Assembly (NCBI RefSeq): GCF_014489115.1
Contig: NZ_JACTAH010000001.1
Span: 1,116,001-1,180,000, forward strand
Direction of reading: 5' to 3'
Origin: Thauera sedimentorum
GTDB taxonomy: Bacteria; Pseudomonadota; Gammaproteobacteria; Burkholderiales; Rhodocyclaceae
Length of the DNA: 64,000 nt
Part shown: positions 29,291 to 38,343 of the stretch, one piece after another
Numbering within the stretch: position 1 is the first letter of the stretch
Layout: every line of letters begins with the position of its first letter
The notes under the pieces: model-generated
What the model was told of the DNA's origin: nothing
What the model saw: only the letters and a program-made list of their open reading frames with translations
Database searches by the model: none
Program-made: the position numbers and the translations under genes

Positions 29291-29309
29291 AACGGAGGAG
29301 GGGAGCGCC

Positions 29310-29795
29310 ATGCCGTCTTTCGACATCATGTCCGAGGTCGATGAGGTCGCCCTGCGCAACGCGGTCGACGTGGCCAATCGCAAGATCGGCAACCGCTACG
29401 ACTTCAAGGGCAGCGACGCGCGCATCGAGCAGGCCGACAAGGTGCTGACCCTGTTCGCCGACAGCGACTTCCAGCTCGAACAGATGACTGCGGTGCTGCT
29501 GCCCGAGATGACCGGCAAGAAGGTCGACGTGCGCTGCCTGGACTATGGCGACGTGCAGAAGGTCTCCGGCAACAAGGTCAAGCAGGACGTGAAGGTGCGG
29601 GTGGGCGTCGAGCAGGACTTGGCGAAGAAGATCGTCAAGCTGATCAAGGACAGCAAGCTCAAGGTCCAGGCCGCCATCCAGGGTGATGCGGTGCGTGTTT
29701 CCGGCGCCAAGCGCGACGTGCTGCAGGACGTGATCGCGCTGGTGCGGAAGGAAATCACCGACTTCCCGCTACAGTACGGCAATTTCCGAGACTGA
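29310..29795 (+). CDS. yajQ: YajQ family nucleotide-binding protein
   Basis: A 161-residue protein starting [20 protein letters not shown] and containing RYDFKGSDA, the hallmarks of YajQ (UPF0234). Family members bind nucleotides, and in Xanthomonas and Pseudomonas a member binds cyclic di-GMP and acts with a transcription factor. A c-di-GMP link here is only analogy, but notable beside a motility region with a GGDEF-EAL protein. Confidence 0.92.
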   Translation: MPSFDIMSEVDEVALRNAVDVANRKIGNRYDFKGSDARIEQADKVLTLFADSDFQLEQMTAVLLPEMTGKKVDVRCLDYGDVQKVSGNKVKQDVKVRVGVEQDLAKKIVKLIKDSKLKVQAAIQGDAVRVSGAKRDVLQDVIALVRKEITDFPLQYGNFRD

Positions 29796-29808
29796 GCAGA
29801 ATCCCTTG

Positions 29809-29880
29809 CAGGAGCGGCCTTGGCCGCGATGCGGCGGTAGTCAACACAACGCTCGCATCGCGGCCAAGGCCGCTCCTACA
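29809..29880. repeat. REP-like palindromic pair between yajQ and the reductase gene
   Basis: Core GAGCGGCCTTGGCCGCGAT on the left (from 29812) and its inverse complement on the right (29857-29879), separated by about 26 bases. It lies between two convergent genes. Confidence 0.9.
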
Positions 29881-29903
29881 TGGTGACCGGGTAGCGGACT
29901 CGC

Positions 29904-30953
29904 TTACGCCGCCACCAGATGACTGGGCGGGGCGGTCTGCGGAATCGCCTGGCCGAAGTAACCCTCGGTGTGAATCAGTTCGTCCTGCGCGCCGAGCGCC
30001 TTGGCGGCCTCGACGCAGGCAGTGACGAACTCCGGGCTGCCGGCGACGAACACGCTGTGCTTGGACAGGTCCGGGAACAGGCCGGGCAGCACCGCCGGGA
30101 TGCGCCCGTGCAACATGCCCTCGCGGCTTTCGCCGGTCAGTGTCGGCCGGTAGGTGAAGTTGCGGTGGCGGGTCTCCCAGTACTTCATCATGCCGAAGTC
30201 GTAGAGATCGGCCTCTTCCCGCGCCGAGAACAGCAGGGTGACCGGCTTGCGGTAGGAGCGCCGCAGCGCTGCCTCGGTGAGCGACAGGATGGGCGCGAGC
30301 CCCGAGCCGGCCGCCATGCACAACACCGGCGTATCCACCGAAGGGTCGCCGATGAAGGTGCCATAGGGGCCGGAGATCTTCACCAGGTCGCCGATCTTCA
30401 GGGTGTCGTGCACCCAGCGGCTGGTCTGGCCGTCTTCCACACGGGTGATCTGCAGCACGATCTCGCCATCGGGCCGCGGCGCGTTGGCGATCGAGTAGCA
30501 GCGTGCCGGGGCGCCGGCGCGCTCGTCGCCCAGGGTGACGTATTGCCCCGGCCAGTAGCGCATCGGCTGGCCGACCGGACGGAAGTGCAGTTCGAGGATG
30601 CGCGGGGTGCGCGCGATGCGGTCGGTGAGCACGAAGCGCTGGTCCTCGCGCGGCGGAAAGAGCTTGGGCTTGGCGTCCTCGGTCCCCCATTCGATGACCA
30701 GCTCCGGTGACAGGGGCTTGGCCATACACATCAGCCCGTATCCCTGCTTGCGCTCGTCCTGCGAGAGCGCCATGTCCAGCACCATGCCCTGGTCGAACTG
30801 GCCGGACAGCACCTTGACCTTGCATTCGCCACAGGCGCCCGCGCGACAGTTGTTGGGCAGCGCGTAGCCGGCTTTCTCCAGCGCGCCGAGCACGGTGTCT
30901 CCGGCGGCGCATTCGACCTCGCGGCCGGAGGGGTGGAGGCGGATCTTCTGCAT
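29904..30953 (-). CDS. 2Fe-2S ferredoxin-fused NAD(P)H flavin reductase
   Basis: A 349-residue electron-transfer protein. It has an N-terminal plant-type 2Fe-2S domain (NCRAGACGECKVKV with a later MCMAKP cysteine), an FAD domain (RCYSIANAP) and an NAD(P)-binding domain (GSGLAPILSLTEAAL). The start at 30953 has a GGGAGA site. Such reductases feed electrons to oxygenases, and this one lies directly downstream of a diiron protein on the same strand, so the two probably form one redox system. A 10-bp hairpin sits between them. The substrate is unknown. Confidence 0.9.
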   Translation of the reverse strand: MQKIRLHPSGREVECAAGDTVLGALEKAGYALPNNCRAGACGECKVKVLSGQFDQGMVLDMALSQDERKQGYGLMCMAKPLSPELVIEWGTEDAKPKLFPPREDQRFVLTDRIARTPRILELHFRPVGQPMRYWPGQYVTLGDERAGAPARCYSIANAPRPDGEIVLQITRVEDGQTSRWVHDTLKIGDLVKISGPYGTFIGDPSVDTPVLCMAAGSGLAPILSLTEAALRRSYRKPVTLLFSAREEADLYDFGMMKYWETRHRNFTYRPTLTGESREGMLHGRIPAVLPGLFPDLSKHSVFVAGSPEFVTACVEAAKALGAQDELIHTEGYFGQAIPQTAPPSHLVAA

Positions 30954-30993
30954 TCTTGTCTCCCGATCGGGGTAGCTGTCGAGGATGTGCAAA

Positions 30994-31020
30994 GGGCCGC
31001 GGGTACATTGCCCGCGGCCC
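30994..31020 (-). terminator. GC hairpin between the diiron and reductase genes
   Basis: A perfect 10-bp stem (30994-31003 with 31011-31020) and a 7-base loop. On the minus strand it is followed by only three T residues, so it may be a partial terminator or an RNA-stabilising structure that sets the ratio of the two products. Confidence 0.5.
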
Positions 31021-31042
31021 GTCGTCATGCGTGTTGCGACGT

Positions 31043-32068
31043 TCAGAACACCGGGATGATGTCCTGCATGTCGATGTCGGACACTTCCTGGCCGGTGATG
31101 CCCACTTCCGGAATGGCCGGGAAGGGGATGTCGTAGCGGTCGAGCACGCCCTTGAGGTTCAGCATGGCGTTCTTCCAGTTTTCCTTCTTCGCTTCATAGC
31201 TCGGCACGCCGAAGCCGGCGCCGCGCGCCACTTCCTCGGCCTCGCGCTGGTTGTCGATGAAGTCGTTCGGCAGGTCCCAGAACTCCATCGGCGGCTCGAA
31301 CAGCACGGCCGAGAGGAAGAGATAACCGGCGCGGATCTGCTTGGTGACCAGGGCCTTGTCCTCCTGCGGCAGGCGCGGGTAGTCGCGCTCCATCAGCGCC
31401 ATGCAGATCGCCATGTGGCGGCCTTCGTCGCGGCCGATGTTGCGGAAGGCTTCCTTGAACACCAGTTCGCGCGAGTTGTCGTGCATCTGCTTGAAGATCG
31501 TCGCCGCGGCGATCTCGCCCATCAGGAAGGAGCTGAACAGCACCGCCAGCGAATACTTGGGCACCGCCTGCTTGTAGCCGGTCCAGTAGCGCCCGCCGTT
31601 GTAGTACAGCCACTTGGCGTTCTTCTGCAGGCGACGGCCGAGTTCGGTCTTGGGTTCGTAGGTCAGCGGGTCCGGGTGCTCCAGGAACTTGGTGACCGCC
31701 AGGCCGCACATCTGCTCGTGGTTCTGCTCGTCGCGGGTCACCGAGAAGAAGCAGCGGCGCACCGGATCTTCTTCATGCACTTCATAGGTCTTGATAAAGG
31801 CTTCGGCAAACACCGGGGGGGCGGAGGCGTCGAATACCGACAGCAGCGTCCACCAGTAGGCGATCGCCTCGCGCTCCTCCCAGGAGTAGGACTCGACGTC
31901 CAGGGTGTCCCAGGGCAGCTTCTTGGGGTCCCAGTTCTCGCGCTGGGCAGCGTCCCAGACTTCCTCCATCTTCGCGGTCTGGGCGTGCCAGCTCAGCGGG
32001 TAGACGTTGGGTTGCTGGGTCTCGGGTGGAAACTCCATCTGTTGTGCGAGCTTCTCGTTGCGGGCCAT
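31043..32068 (-). CDS. Ferritin-like diiron protein, putative oxygenase
   Basis: A 341-residue soluble protein with the four-helix diiron pattern. Candidate iron ligands are the Glu in PPVFAEAFIK, the ExxH of TRDEQNHEQM, and the ExxH of GRDEGRHMAICM. The arrangement recalls AurF-type N-oxygenases and R2-like proteins, but I cannot assign a substrate. The 2Fe-2S reductase gene downstream supports an O2-activating role. The upstream region (32148-32192) has an FNR-type box and a TetR-type palindrome. A desaturase or hydroxylase function is equally possible. Confidence 0.75.
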   Translation of the reverse strand: MARNEKLAQQMEFPPETQQPNVYPLSWHAQTAKMEEVWDAAQRENWDPKKLPWDTLDVESYSWEEREAIAYWWTLLSVFDASAPPVFAEAFIKTYEVHEEDPVRRCFFSVTRDEQNHEQMCGLAVTKFLEHPDPLTYEPKTELGRRLQKNAKWLYYNGGRYWTGYKQAVPKYSLAVLFSSFLMGEIAAATIFKQMHDNSRELVFKEAFRNIGRDEGRHMAICMALMERDYPRLPQEDKALVTKQIRAGYLFLSAVLFEPPMEFWDLPNDFIDNQREAEEVARGAGFGVPSYEAKKENWKNAMLNLKGVLDRYDIPFPAIPEVGITGQEVSDIDMQDIIPVF

Positions 32069-32147
32069 TCGTGTCTCCTCATTCTCTTGTGGATAGCGGC
32101 CGACCGCCGCTTGAAGCGAAAGATGAGGCCAAAGAGCCGGCGAAAAG

Positions 32148-32161
32148 TTGACCTAGATCAA
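32148..32161. promoter_or_regulatory. FNR/ANR-type box upstream of the diiron gene
   Basis: TTGACCTAGATCAA matches the FNR consensus TTGAT-N4-ATCAA at nine of ten conserved positions. It lies 80-93 bp before the diiron gene start and 160-175 bp before the CobD/CbiB-like gene on the other strand. Confidence 0.6.
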
Positions 32162-32174
32162 TAAAACACAAAAT

Positions 32175-32192
32175 TGATCGACCGGTCGGTCA
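32175..32192. promoter_or_regulatory. TetR-type palindromic operator candidate
   Basis: TGATCGACCGGTCGGTCA is an 18-base dyad with one mismatched pair, centred on ACCGGT, a shape common for TetR-family operators. No TetR gene is in the window, so a regulator would act in trans. Confidence 0.5.
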
Positions 32193-32322
32193 GCGAAAGA
32201 AAGGGGCTCGTTCAGCGTGATGGCATCAGCGAGGCAGCGATGAACTGACCCGCAGTTGTGGTATCGTCGCCAACACAGCCGCAGCGCGGGCTGTCCGCCT
32301 GATTTCACCCTGACGATCCCGA

Positions 32323-33249
32323 ATGACGCTCTTCTCGCTGATCATCGCCCTGCTCATCGAGCAGGTGCGTCCCTTGCCTGCGCAGCAGGTCGTGGCAGGA
32401 CCCCTGGGCCGTCTCTCAACCCTGCTTGTGGAACGCTTCAACGACGGGCGCGCGCGCAACGGCCAGGTGGCGTGGCTGCTGGTGGTGATCCCGGCCACTG
32501 CGGTAGCGGGGCTGGCCTTCTACCTCCTGTGGCAGCTTCATCCGCTGCTCGCCTTCCTGTTCAACGTCGCGGTCCTCTACGTGACCATGGGTTTCCGCCA
32601 GGAAAGCCATTTCTTTACCGACATTCACCTGGCCCTGCGCATGGGCGAACTCGATCGCGCCCGCAGCCTGCTGGGCGAATGGCGTGGCGGGCAGTATCGC
32701 GAGGCCAGCTCCAGCGAGGTGGCCCGCCTGGCCATCGAGCAGGCGCTGGTGTCGGCACACCGTAACGTTTTCGGCGTAGTGTTCTGGTTCATCGTGCTGC
32801 CGGGTCCGTGTGGGGCGGTGTTCTACCGCCTGACCCGCTATTTCGCCGAGGACTGGGGCACGCGGCGCGATGCCGAGTTCGGCGACTTCGGCCAGTTCGC
32901 CCGCAAGGCCTTCGAGGTCATCGACTTCGTGCCGGTGCGCCTCACCGCCGCGTCCTTCTCGGTCATGGGCGACTTCGAGGACGCCGTGTTCTGCTGGCGT
33001 ACCCAGGCCATCCTGTGGCCGGACAGGGCGTCCGGTATACTGCTGGCCAGCGGTGCAGGCGCCATGGGCGTGCGCCTCGGCATGCCGGTTCATGAATCGG
33101 GCGAGATCCTCGAGCGCCCGGAAGTGGGGGTCGGCGAAGAAGCCGATGCCGATTACATGCAGAGTACGGTCGGCCTGGTGTGGCGCGCGCTGTTGCTCTG
33201 CCTGGTGTTGCTGGCCCTGGTCGGAATTGCCGGCTGGGTCGGTGCTTGA
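32323..33249 (+). CDS. CobD/CbiB-like membrane protein
   Basis: A 308-residue membrane protein with hydrophobic helices at the N-terminus (MTLFSLIIALLIEQVRP), about 48-90, about 145-170, and at the C-terminus. It matches the CobD/CbiB-AmpE-like family found as a stand-alone gene in betaproteobacteria. No other cobalamin gene is present, so a B12 role is not supported by context. The thiolase gene follows after 21 bp. Confidence 0.75.
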   Translation: MTLFSLIIALLIEQVRPLPAQQVVAGPLGRLSTLLVERFNDGRARNGQVAWLLVVIPATAVAGLAFYLLWQLHPLLAFLFNVAVLYVTMGFRQESHFFTDIHLALRMGELDRARSLLGEWRGGQYREASSSEVARLAIEQALVSAHRNVFGVVFWFIVLPGPCGAVFYRLTRYFAEDWGTRRDAEFGDFGQFARKAFEVIDFVPVRLTAASFSVMGDFEDAVFCWRTQAILWPDRASGILLASGAGAMGVRLGMPVHESGEILERPEVGVGEEADADYMQSTVGLVWRALLLCLVLLALVGIAGWVGA

Positions 33250-33270
33250 TTGACGTGGAGGGAGTATCAG

Positions 33271-34452
33271 ATGGCAAATCGTGAAGTTGTGGTGCTGAGC
33301 GCAGTGCGCTCGGCAATCGGTGCCTTCGGGGGTTCGCTGAGCAGCATCGAGCCCGCGGAACTCGCCGGCACCGTGATGCGTGAGGCGGTTTCCCGCTCCG
33401 GCGTCGATCCCCAGCAGATCAACTATGTGACGGTGGGCAACTGCATTCCCACCGACTCGCGTTACGCCTACGTGCCGCGCGTGGCCTCCATCCAGGCCGG
33501 CCTGCCGATGGATTCGGTGGCGATGCAGGTCAACCGCCTGTGCTCTTCCGGCCTGCAGGGCATCGTGTCCACCGCCCAGGCGATCATGCTGGGCGATTGC
33601 GACTACGGTATCGGCGGCGGCGTGGAAGTCATGTCGCGCGGCGGCTACATGATGCCGGCGCTGCGCTCCGGCGCGCGCATGGGCGACACCAAGGCCATCG
33701 ACATGATGGTCGCGGTGCTGACCGACCCGTTCGGCGTCGGCCACATGGGCATCACCGCCGAGAACCTGGCCACCAAATGGGGCATCAGCCGCGAGGAGCA
33801 GGACGCCTTCGCGCTTGAGTCGCAGAATCGTGCGGCCAAGGCCATCGCCGAGGGCTACTTCAAGTCGCAGATCGTGCCCATCGTCCAGCAGACCCGCAAG
33901 GGCGAGACGGTGTTCGACACCGACGAGCACCCGCGCATGACCACGCTGGAAGCGCTGGCCAAGATGAAGCCCGCCTTCAAGAAGGACGGCAGCGTGACCG
34001 CCGGCAACGCCTCCGGCATCAACGACGGTGCGGCCTTCTTCGTGCTGGCCGATGCCGCGGTGGCGGCCAGTGCCGGTTACAAGCCGATGGCCCGCCTGGT
34101 GTCCTACGCGGTCGCCGGCGTGCCCAACGACGTGATGGGCGAAGGCCCGATCCCGGCCTCCAAGCTGGCGCTCAAGCGCGCCGGCCTGAGCCTGGACCAG
34201 ATGGACGTCATCGAGTCCAACGAAGCCTTCGCCGCCCAGGCGCTGGCCGTGGCCAAGGGCCTGGAGCTGGATCTGGCCAAGACCAACCCGAACGGCGGCG
34301 CGATCGCGCTGGGCCACCCAGTGGGCTGCTCCGGCGCCTTCATCGCCACCAAGGCGGTGTACGAGCTGCAACGCACCAACGGCCGCTATGCGCTGGTCAC
34401 CATGTGCATCGGCGGCGGTCAGGGCATCGCGGCGATCTTCGAGCGCATCTGA
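33271..34452 (+). CDS. Acetyl-CoA acyltransferase (thiolase, BktB-like)
   Basis: A thiolase of 393 residues. The nucleophilic Cys lies in NRLCSSGLQG near residue 90, the catalytic His in GHPVGCSGA, and the second Cys in MCIGGGQG. The sequence and the ending CIGGGQGIAAIFERI are close to BktB-type beta-ketothiolases, which supply 3-ketoacyl-CoA for polyhydroxyalkanoate or degrade it in beta-oxidation. The start at 33271 has a GGAGGGAG site. It has its own terminator and no phaB or phaC neighbour. Confidence 0.9.
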   Translation: MANREVVVLSAVRSAIGAFGGSLSSIEPAELAGTVMREAVSRSGVDPQQINYVTVGNCIPTDSRYAYVPRVASIQAGLPMDSVAMQVNRLCSSGLQGIVSTAQAIMLGDCDYGIGGGVEVMSRGGYMMPALRSGARMGDTKAIDMMVAVLTDPFGVGHMGITAENLATKWGISREEQDAFALESQNRAAKAIAEGYFKSQIVPIVQQTRKGETVFDTDEHPRMTTLEALAKMKPAFKKDGSVTAGNASGINDGAAFFVLADAAVAASAGYKPMARLVSYAVAGVPNDVMGEGPIPASKLALKRAGLSLDQMDVIESNEAFAAQALAVAKGLELDLAKTNPNGGAIALGHPVGCSGAFIATKAVYELQRTNGRYALVTMCIGGGQGIAAIFERI

Positions 34453-34474
34453 TCGCGCCGCAAGCCGCAGTACG

Positions 34475-34502
34475 AAAAACCCGCTTCGGCGGGTTTTTTT
34501 TT
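34475..34502 (+). terminator. Terminator of the thiolase gene
   Basis: The stem AAACCCGC/GCGGGTTT around a TTCG tetraloop (34485-34488) is followed by a run of T to 34502. The A tract on the left makes it potentially bidirectional. Confidence 0.93.
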
Positions 34503-34690
34503 CGCCTGTCGCCGCCGCTCCGGCGCCGCATGCACCATCGTTACAGCCGGCCTTGGCAGGCATGCACCGATACGGTGCGCAAGGGCGTCCAAAGCGGCTG
34601 CGGAGGGGGTGGAAATGCCTCTGAACGCTGGCACGTTTCTAGCTGTCACAAAGGCATTCCTTCCTTCTTCGACCAGGCAGGCCCAGTGTC

Positions 34691-36112
34691 ATGACGATCA
34701 ATAATTTCTACAACGAGATGACCGACGAGGCGGGGCGCGTGCGACCGCACTATGCGGCCTACGCCAGCTGGCTGTCGGAGATGCCCGAGGAGCGCCTGGC
34801 GCAGAAGCGCGCCGAGGCCGATGCGCTTTTCCACCGCCATGGCATCACCTTCGCGGTGTATGGCGAGAAGGACGCAGGCACCGAGCGGCTGATTCCCTTC
34901 GACATCATCCCGCGCATCATTCCGGCCGACGAATGGCAGATGCTCGCCGCCGGGCTGCGCCAGCGGGTGAAGGCGCTGAACCTCTTCATCCGCGATATCT
35001 ACCACGACCAGGACATCCTCAAGGCCGGGCGCATTCCGGCCGAGCAGGTGCTCAACAACGCGCAGTACCGCAAGGTGATGCAGGGTGTGGACGTGCCGGG
35101 CGACATCTACGCCCACATCGCCGGGGTGGATATCGTGCGCGCCGGCAAGGGCGAGTACTACGTGCTGGAAGACAACCTGCGGGTGCCCTCCGGGGTGTCC
35201 TACATGCTGGAGAACCGCAAGATGATGATGCGGCTCTTTCCGCGGCTGTTCTCGCGCTACCGGGTGGCGCCGGTGGACCGCTACCCGGACATGTTGCTCA
35301 ACACGCTGCGCAGCGTGGCGCCCACCGGGGTGACCGACCCCACCGTGGTGGTGATGACGCCGGGCGCCTACAACAGTGCCTACTTCGAGCACGCCTTCCT
35401 CGCCCAGCAGATGGGCGTCGAGCTGGTCGAAGGGCAGGACATGTTCGTGCAGGACGACCAGGTCTTCATGCGCACCACGCGCGGCCCGCAGCGGGTGGAT
35501 GTGATCTACCGCCGGGTGGACGACGACTTCCTCGACCCGCTCGCCTTCCGGCCGGATTCGGTGCTGGGCGTACCGGGGCTGCTGCAGGCCTACCGGGCCG
35601 GCCGGGTGACCCTGTCGAACGCGATCGGCAGCGGGGTGGCCGACGACAAGTCGATCTACCCCTACGTGCCCGAGATGGTGCGCTTCTATCTGGACGAGGA
35701 GCCCATCCTGCACAACGTACCCACCTACATGTGCCGCAAGCCGGACGACCTGCGCTACGTGCTCGACAAGCTCCCCGAACTGGTGGTGAAGGAGGTCCAT
35801 GGTGCCGGCGGCTACGGCATGCTGGTCGGCCCCGCCGCGACCAAGGCCGAGATCGAGGCCTTCCGCGAGATCCTCGTCAAGCATCCGGAACGCTACATCG
35901 CCCAACCCACCCTGGCGCTGTCCGCCTGCCCGACCTTCGTCGATGCCGGCATCGCGCCGCGCCACATCGACCTGAGGCCCTTCGTGCTGTCGGGCGAGGA
36001 GGTGCAGCTGATCCCCGGCGGGCTGACCCGGGTGGCGCTGCGCGAGGGCTCCCTGGTGGTGAACTCCTCGCAGGGCGGCGGCACCAAGGACACCTGGGTG
36101 CTGGAAGCCTGA
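34691..36112 (+). CDS. Circularly permuted ATP-grasp protein
   Basis: A 473-residue protein of the circularly permuted ATP-grasp type 2 family (older DUF404/DUF407). It has VLEDNLRVPSGVSYMLENR, the PYVPEMVRFYL segment and VVKEVHGAGGYGMLVG. The family is thought to form peptide-like bonds, but the substrate is unknown. It is paired with an alpha-E protein 34 bp downstream, the common arrangement. A transglutaminase-like gene often found with this pair is absent here. Confidence 0.92.
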   Translation: MTINNFYNEMTDEAGRVRPHYAAYASWLSEMPEERLAQKRAEADALFHRHGITFAVYGEKDAGTERLIPFDIIPRIIPADEWQMLAAGLRQRVKALNLFIRDIYHDQDILKAGRIPAEQVLNNAQYRKVMQGVDVPGDIYAHIAGVDIVRAGKGEYYVLEDNLRVPSGVSYMLENRKMMMRLFPRLFSRYRVAPVDRYPDMLLNTLRSVAPTGVTDPTVVVMTPGAYNSAYFEHAFLAQQMGVELVEGQDMFVQDDQVFMRTTRGPQRVDVIYRRVDDDFLDPLAFRPDSVLGVPGLLQAYRAGRVTLSNAIGSGVADDKSIYPYVPEMVRFYLDEEPILHNVPTYMCRKPDDLRYVLDKLPELVVKEVHGAGGYGMLVGPAATKAEIEAFREILVKHPERYIAQPTLALSACPTFVDAGIAPRHIDLRPFVLSGEEVQLIPGGLTRVALREGSLVVNSSQGGGTKDTWVLEA

Positions 36113-36146
36113 ACGCGGTACACGAGAGAACGAAGGGAGAACCGAA

Positions 36147-37091
36147 ATGCTGAGCCGTACCGCCGACCACCTCTACTGGATGGCCCGCTACATGGAGCGC
36201 GCCGAGAACATCGCGCGCATCCTGGATGTGAACCACCGCATGTCGATGATGCCGCAGTCCGCGGTGCAGGAAGAGCAGGCTTGGGGCGCCACGCTGCGCA
36301 TCATGGGGCTGGAGGGCGCCTTCCACCAGCGCTATGCGGAGATCAGCCCGGATTCGGTGCTGGAGTTCATGGTCTTCGACGCCGAGAACCCCTCCAGCGT
36401 GCGCAACTGCCTGCGCGCCGCGCGCGAGAACGCCCACGCGGTGCGCGGCACGCTGACCTCCGAACTGTGGGAGACCACCAACGGCACCTGGCTGAAGATG
36501 CGCGATTTCACCCCGGAGATGCTGGCCGACGCCGGGGCGGGCGAATTCTTCGAATGGGTGAAGTACCGCTCGCACCTGTCGCGCGGGGTGACCATCGGCA
36601 CCATGCTGCAGGACGAGTCGCTGCGCTTCATCCGCATCGGCACCTTCCTGGAGCGCGCCGACAACACTGCCCGCATCCTCGACGTGAAATACCAGCTGCT
36701 GCTGCCGGCCGGCGAGGTCGAGGGCGGTGCGGCCGACTACCACCAGTGGAGCGCGCTGCTGCGCTCGGTGTCGGCCTTCGAGGTGTATCGCAAGGTCTAC
36801 CGCGACCTGATCACCCCCTCGCGGGTGGCCGAACTGCTCTTGCTGCGGGTCGACATGCCGCGCTCGATCGCGCGCTGCATGAAGGAGGTCTACGCCAACC
36901 TGCGCGAAGTGGCCAACGACCAGTCGGCGGAGACCGAGCGCCGTGCCGGCGAGATGGAGGCCCAGTTGCGCTTCGGCCGCATCGAGGACATCGTGCGCGA
37001 CGGCCTGCACAACTACGTGGTGCGCCTGCTCGGTCGTGTGCAGGACCTGGGTAACCGGATCGCCGACGACTTCCTGGTGCCGGTTTCCTGA
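36147..37091 (+). CDS. Alpha-E domain protein (DUF403)
   Basis: A 314-residue all-helical protein starting MLSRTADHLYWMARYMERAENIAR, the DUF403 signature, with the repeated-looking segments ARILDVNHRM and ARILDVKYQL. It is the usual partner of the ATP-grasp protein just upstream. Biochemical role is unknown. It ends 14 bp before the convergent rsgA. Confidence 0.92.
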   Translation: MLSRTADHLYWMARYMERAENIARILDVNHRMSMMPQSAVQEEQAWGATLRIMGLEGAFHQRYAEISPDSVLEFMVFDAENPSSVRNCLRAARENAHAVRGTLTSELWETTNGTWLKMRDFTPEMLADAGAGEFFEWVKYRSHLSRGVTIGTMLQDESLRFIRIGTFLERADNTARILDVKYQLLLPAGEVEGGAADYHQWSALLRSVSAFEVYRKVYRDLITPSRVAELLLLRVDMPRSIARCMKEVYANLREVANDQSAETERRAGEMEAQLRFGRIEDIVRDGLHNYVVRLLGRVQDLGNRIADDFLVPVS

Positions 37092-37105
37092 ACGCTTCCG
37101 CGGCC

Positions 37106-38020
37106 TTACCAGCCGGGGTTGAGCCGTTTTGCCTCGGCAATCTCGGTGCGGATGGCGCGGTAGTGCTCGAAGCGTCGCGGGTGGATGACGCCCGCGGCCA
37201 GCGCCCCCCGCAGGGCACAGCCCGGCTCGGCGTCGTGCCGGCAGTCGCGGAAGCGGCATTGGCCGAGGTAGGGGCGGAATTCCACGAAGCACTCGGCCAG
37301 ATGGTCCGGGTCGAGATGGGCCAGCCCGAAGGCCTGCAGGCCGGGGCTGTCGATCAGCCAGCCGTCTCCGGGCAGCGGGTAGAGGCGGGCGAAGGTGGTG
37401 GTGTGCTTGCCGGTGTCGAGCGCGGTTGATATCTCGCGGGTGGCGGCGTTGGCTTCCGGGATCAGCGCGTTGGTGAGAGTGGACTTGCCCATGCCGGACT
37501 GGCCCACCAGGATGCTGCGTTCGCCCTGCAGGTAGGCGCCCAGCGCGTCGGCGCCGTCCAGCGCCGAGAGTTCGACGACCCGGTAGCCCAGCGCGGTGAA
37601 CATGGCTAGCGACTCGCGCGCGGCCGGCAGCCGCTCGGCCAGATCGGCCTTGTTGAGCACGATCAGTGCCTTCAGGTCCTGCGATTCGGCCGCGCACACG
37701 CAGCGCGACACCAGCAGGTCCGAGAACGCCGGTTCGGTGGCCACCACGATCACCACCTGGCTGAGATTGGCGGCGATCAGCTTTTCGCGGAAGGCGTCCG
37801 AGCGCCACAGCAGGTTGCGGCGCGGATGCAGGTGCTCGATGGCGCCCTGGCCGTCGCCGCGCGGGGCGATGTCCACCTCGTCGCCACAGGCGAACACGCT
37901 CTTCTTGCCGCGCGGATAGCCCTGCAGGCAGCCGCTGTCGGTGATCACTTCGTAGTGGCGGCCGAAGGCCGCGGTGACAAGGCCGTGCAGCGGTTTGCCG
38001 GCGTGGGCGGAGCGACTCAC
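37106..38020 (-). CDS. rsgA: Ribosome small-subunit GTPase RsgA
   Basis: RsgA helps late 30S maturation. The 304-residue protein has an OB-fold N-terminus, then a circularly permuted GTPase with NKADL before the P-loop GQSGMGKST, DSPGLQAFGL, and a C-terminal zinc motif (CRFRDCRHDAEPGCAL). It overlaps the cytochrome c gene by four bases. Confidence 0.96.
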   Translation of the reverse strand: MSRSAHAGKPLHGLVTAAFGRHYEVITDSGCLQGYPRGKKSVFACGDEVDIAPRGDGQGAIEHLHPRRNLLWRSDAFREKLIAANLSQVVIVVATEPAFSDLLVSRCVCAAESQDLKALIVLNKADLAERLPAARESLAMFTALGYRVVELSALDGADALGAYLQGERSILVGQSGMGKSTLTNALIPEANAATREISTALDTGKHTTTFARLYPLPGDGWLIDSPGLQAFGLAHLDPDHLAECFVEFRPYLGQCRFRDCRHDAEPGCALRGALAAGVIHPRRFEHYRAIRTEIAEAKRLNPGW

Positions 38021-38334
38021 TTGAACTTGTAGTAGTGGGTGTTGAGGTAGCCGGCGATGTTCAGTTCATCTTCCGGGAACAGCGCGAGGTTGAGCTGGGT
38101 GGTGCAGGCGGTGATCTGCTGCGCCAGCCCGTCGGCGGTGGTGATGCGGCGCTCGAAGCGGGTGTAGATGTCGGAGCCGTCATCGCCGCCGAACTGGCGC
38201 GCATGACAGGCCACGCAGTTTTCCGCGTGCAGCTCGCGGCCGGCCTGCAGGTCGGCGCCGGGGAAGGGGTCGGCCAGGGCCGGTGCGGCGTGCAGCACGG
38301 CGAGGGCGCCAAGTGGCATCAGCAGCTTCTTCAT
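38017..38334 (-). CDS. Small periplasmic c-type cytochrome
   Basis: A 105-residue protein with a signal peptide (cleavage after ALA, near residue 21) and one heme-binding CVACH. The axial Met expected late in class I cytochromes is not evident. It lies between an M48 protease and rsgA on one strand, with gaps of 9 bp and minus 4 bp, so the three are probably one operon. The electron partner is unknown. Confidence 0.88.
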   Translation of the reverse strand: MKKLLMPLGALAVLHAAPALADPFPGADLQAGRELHAENCVACHARQFGGDDGSDIYTRFERRITTADGLAQQITACTTQLNLALFPEDELNIAGYLNTHYYKFK

Positions 38335-38343
38335 CGCAGCCTC

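Noticed and set aside
32323..33249. Cobalamin biosynthesis gene cobD
   Set aside because: Family resemblance is to the CobD/CbiB-AmpE group, but no cob or cbi genes are nearby, so the B12 role is not claimed.
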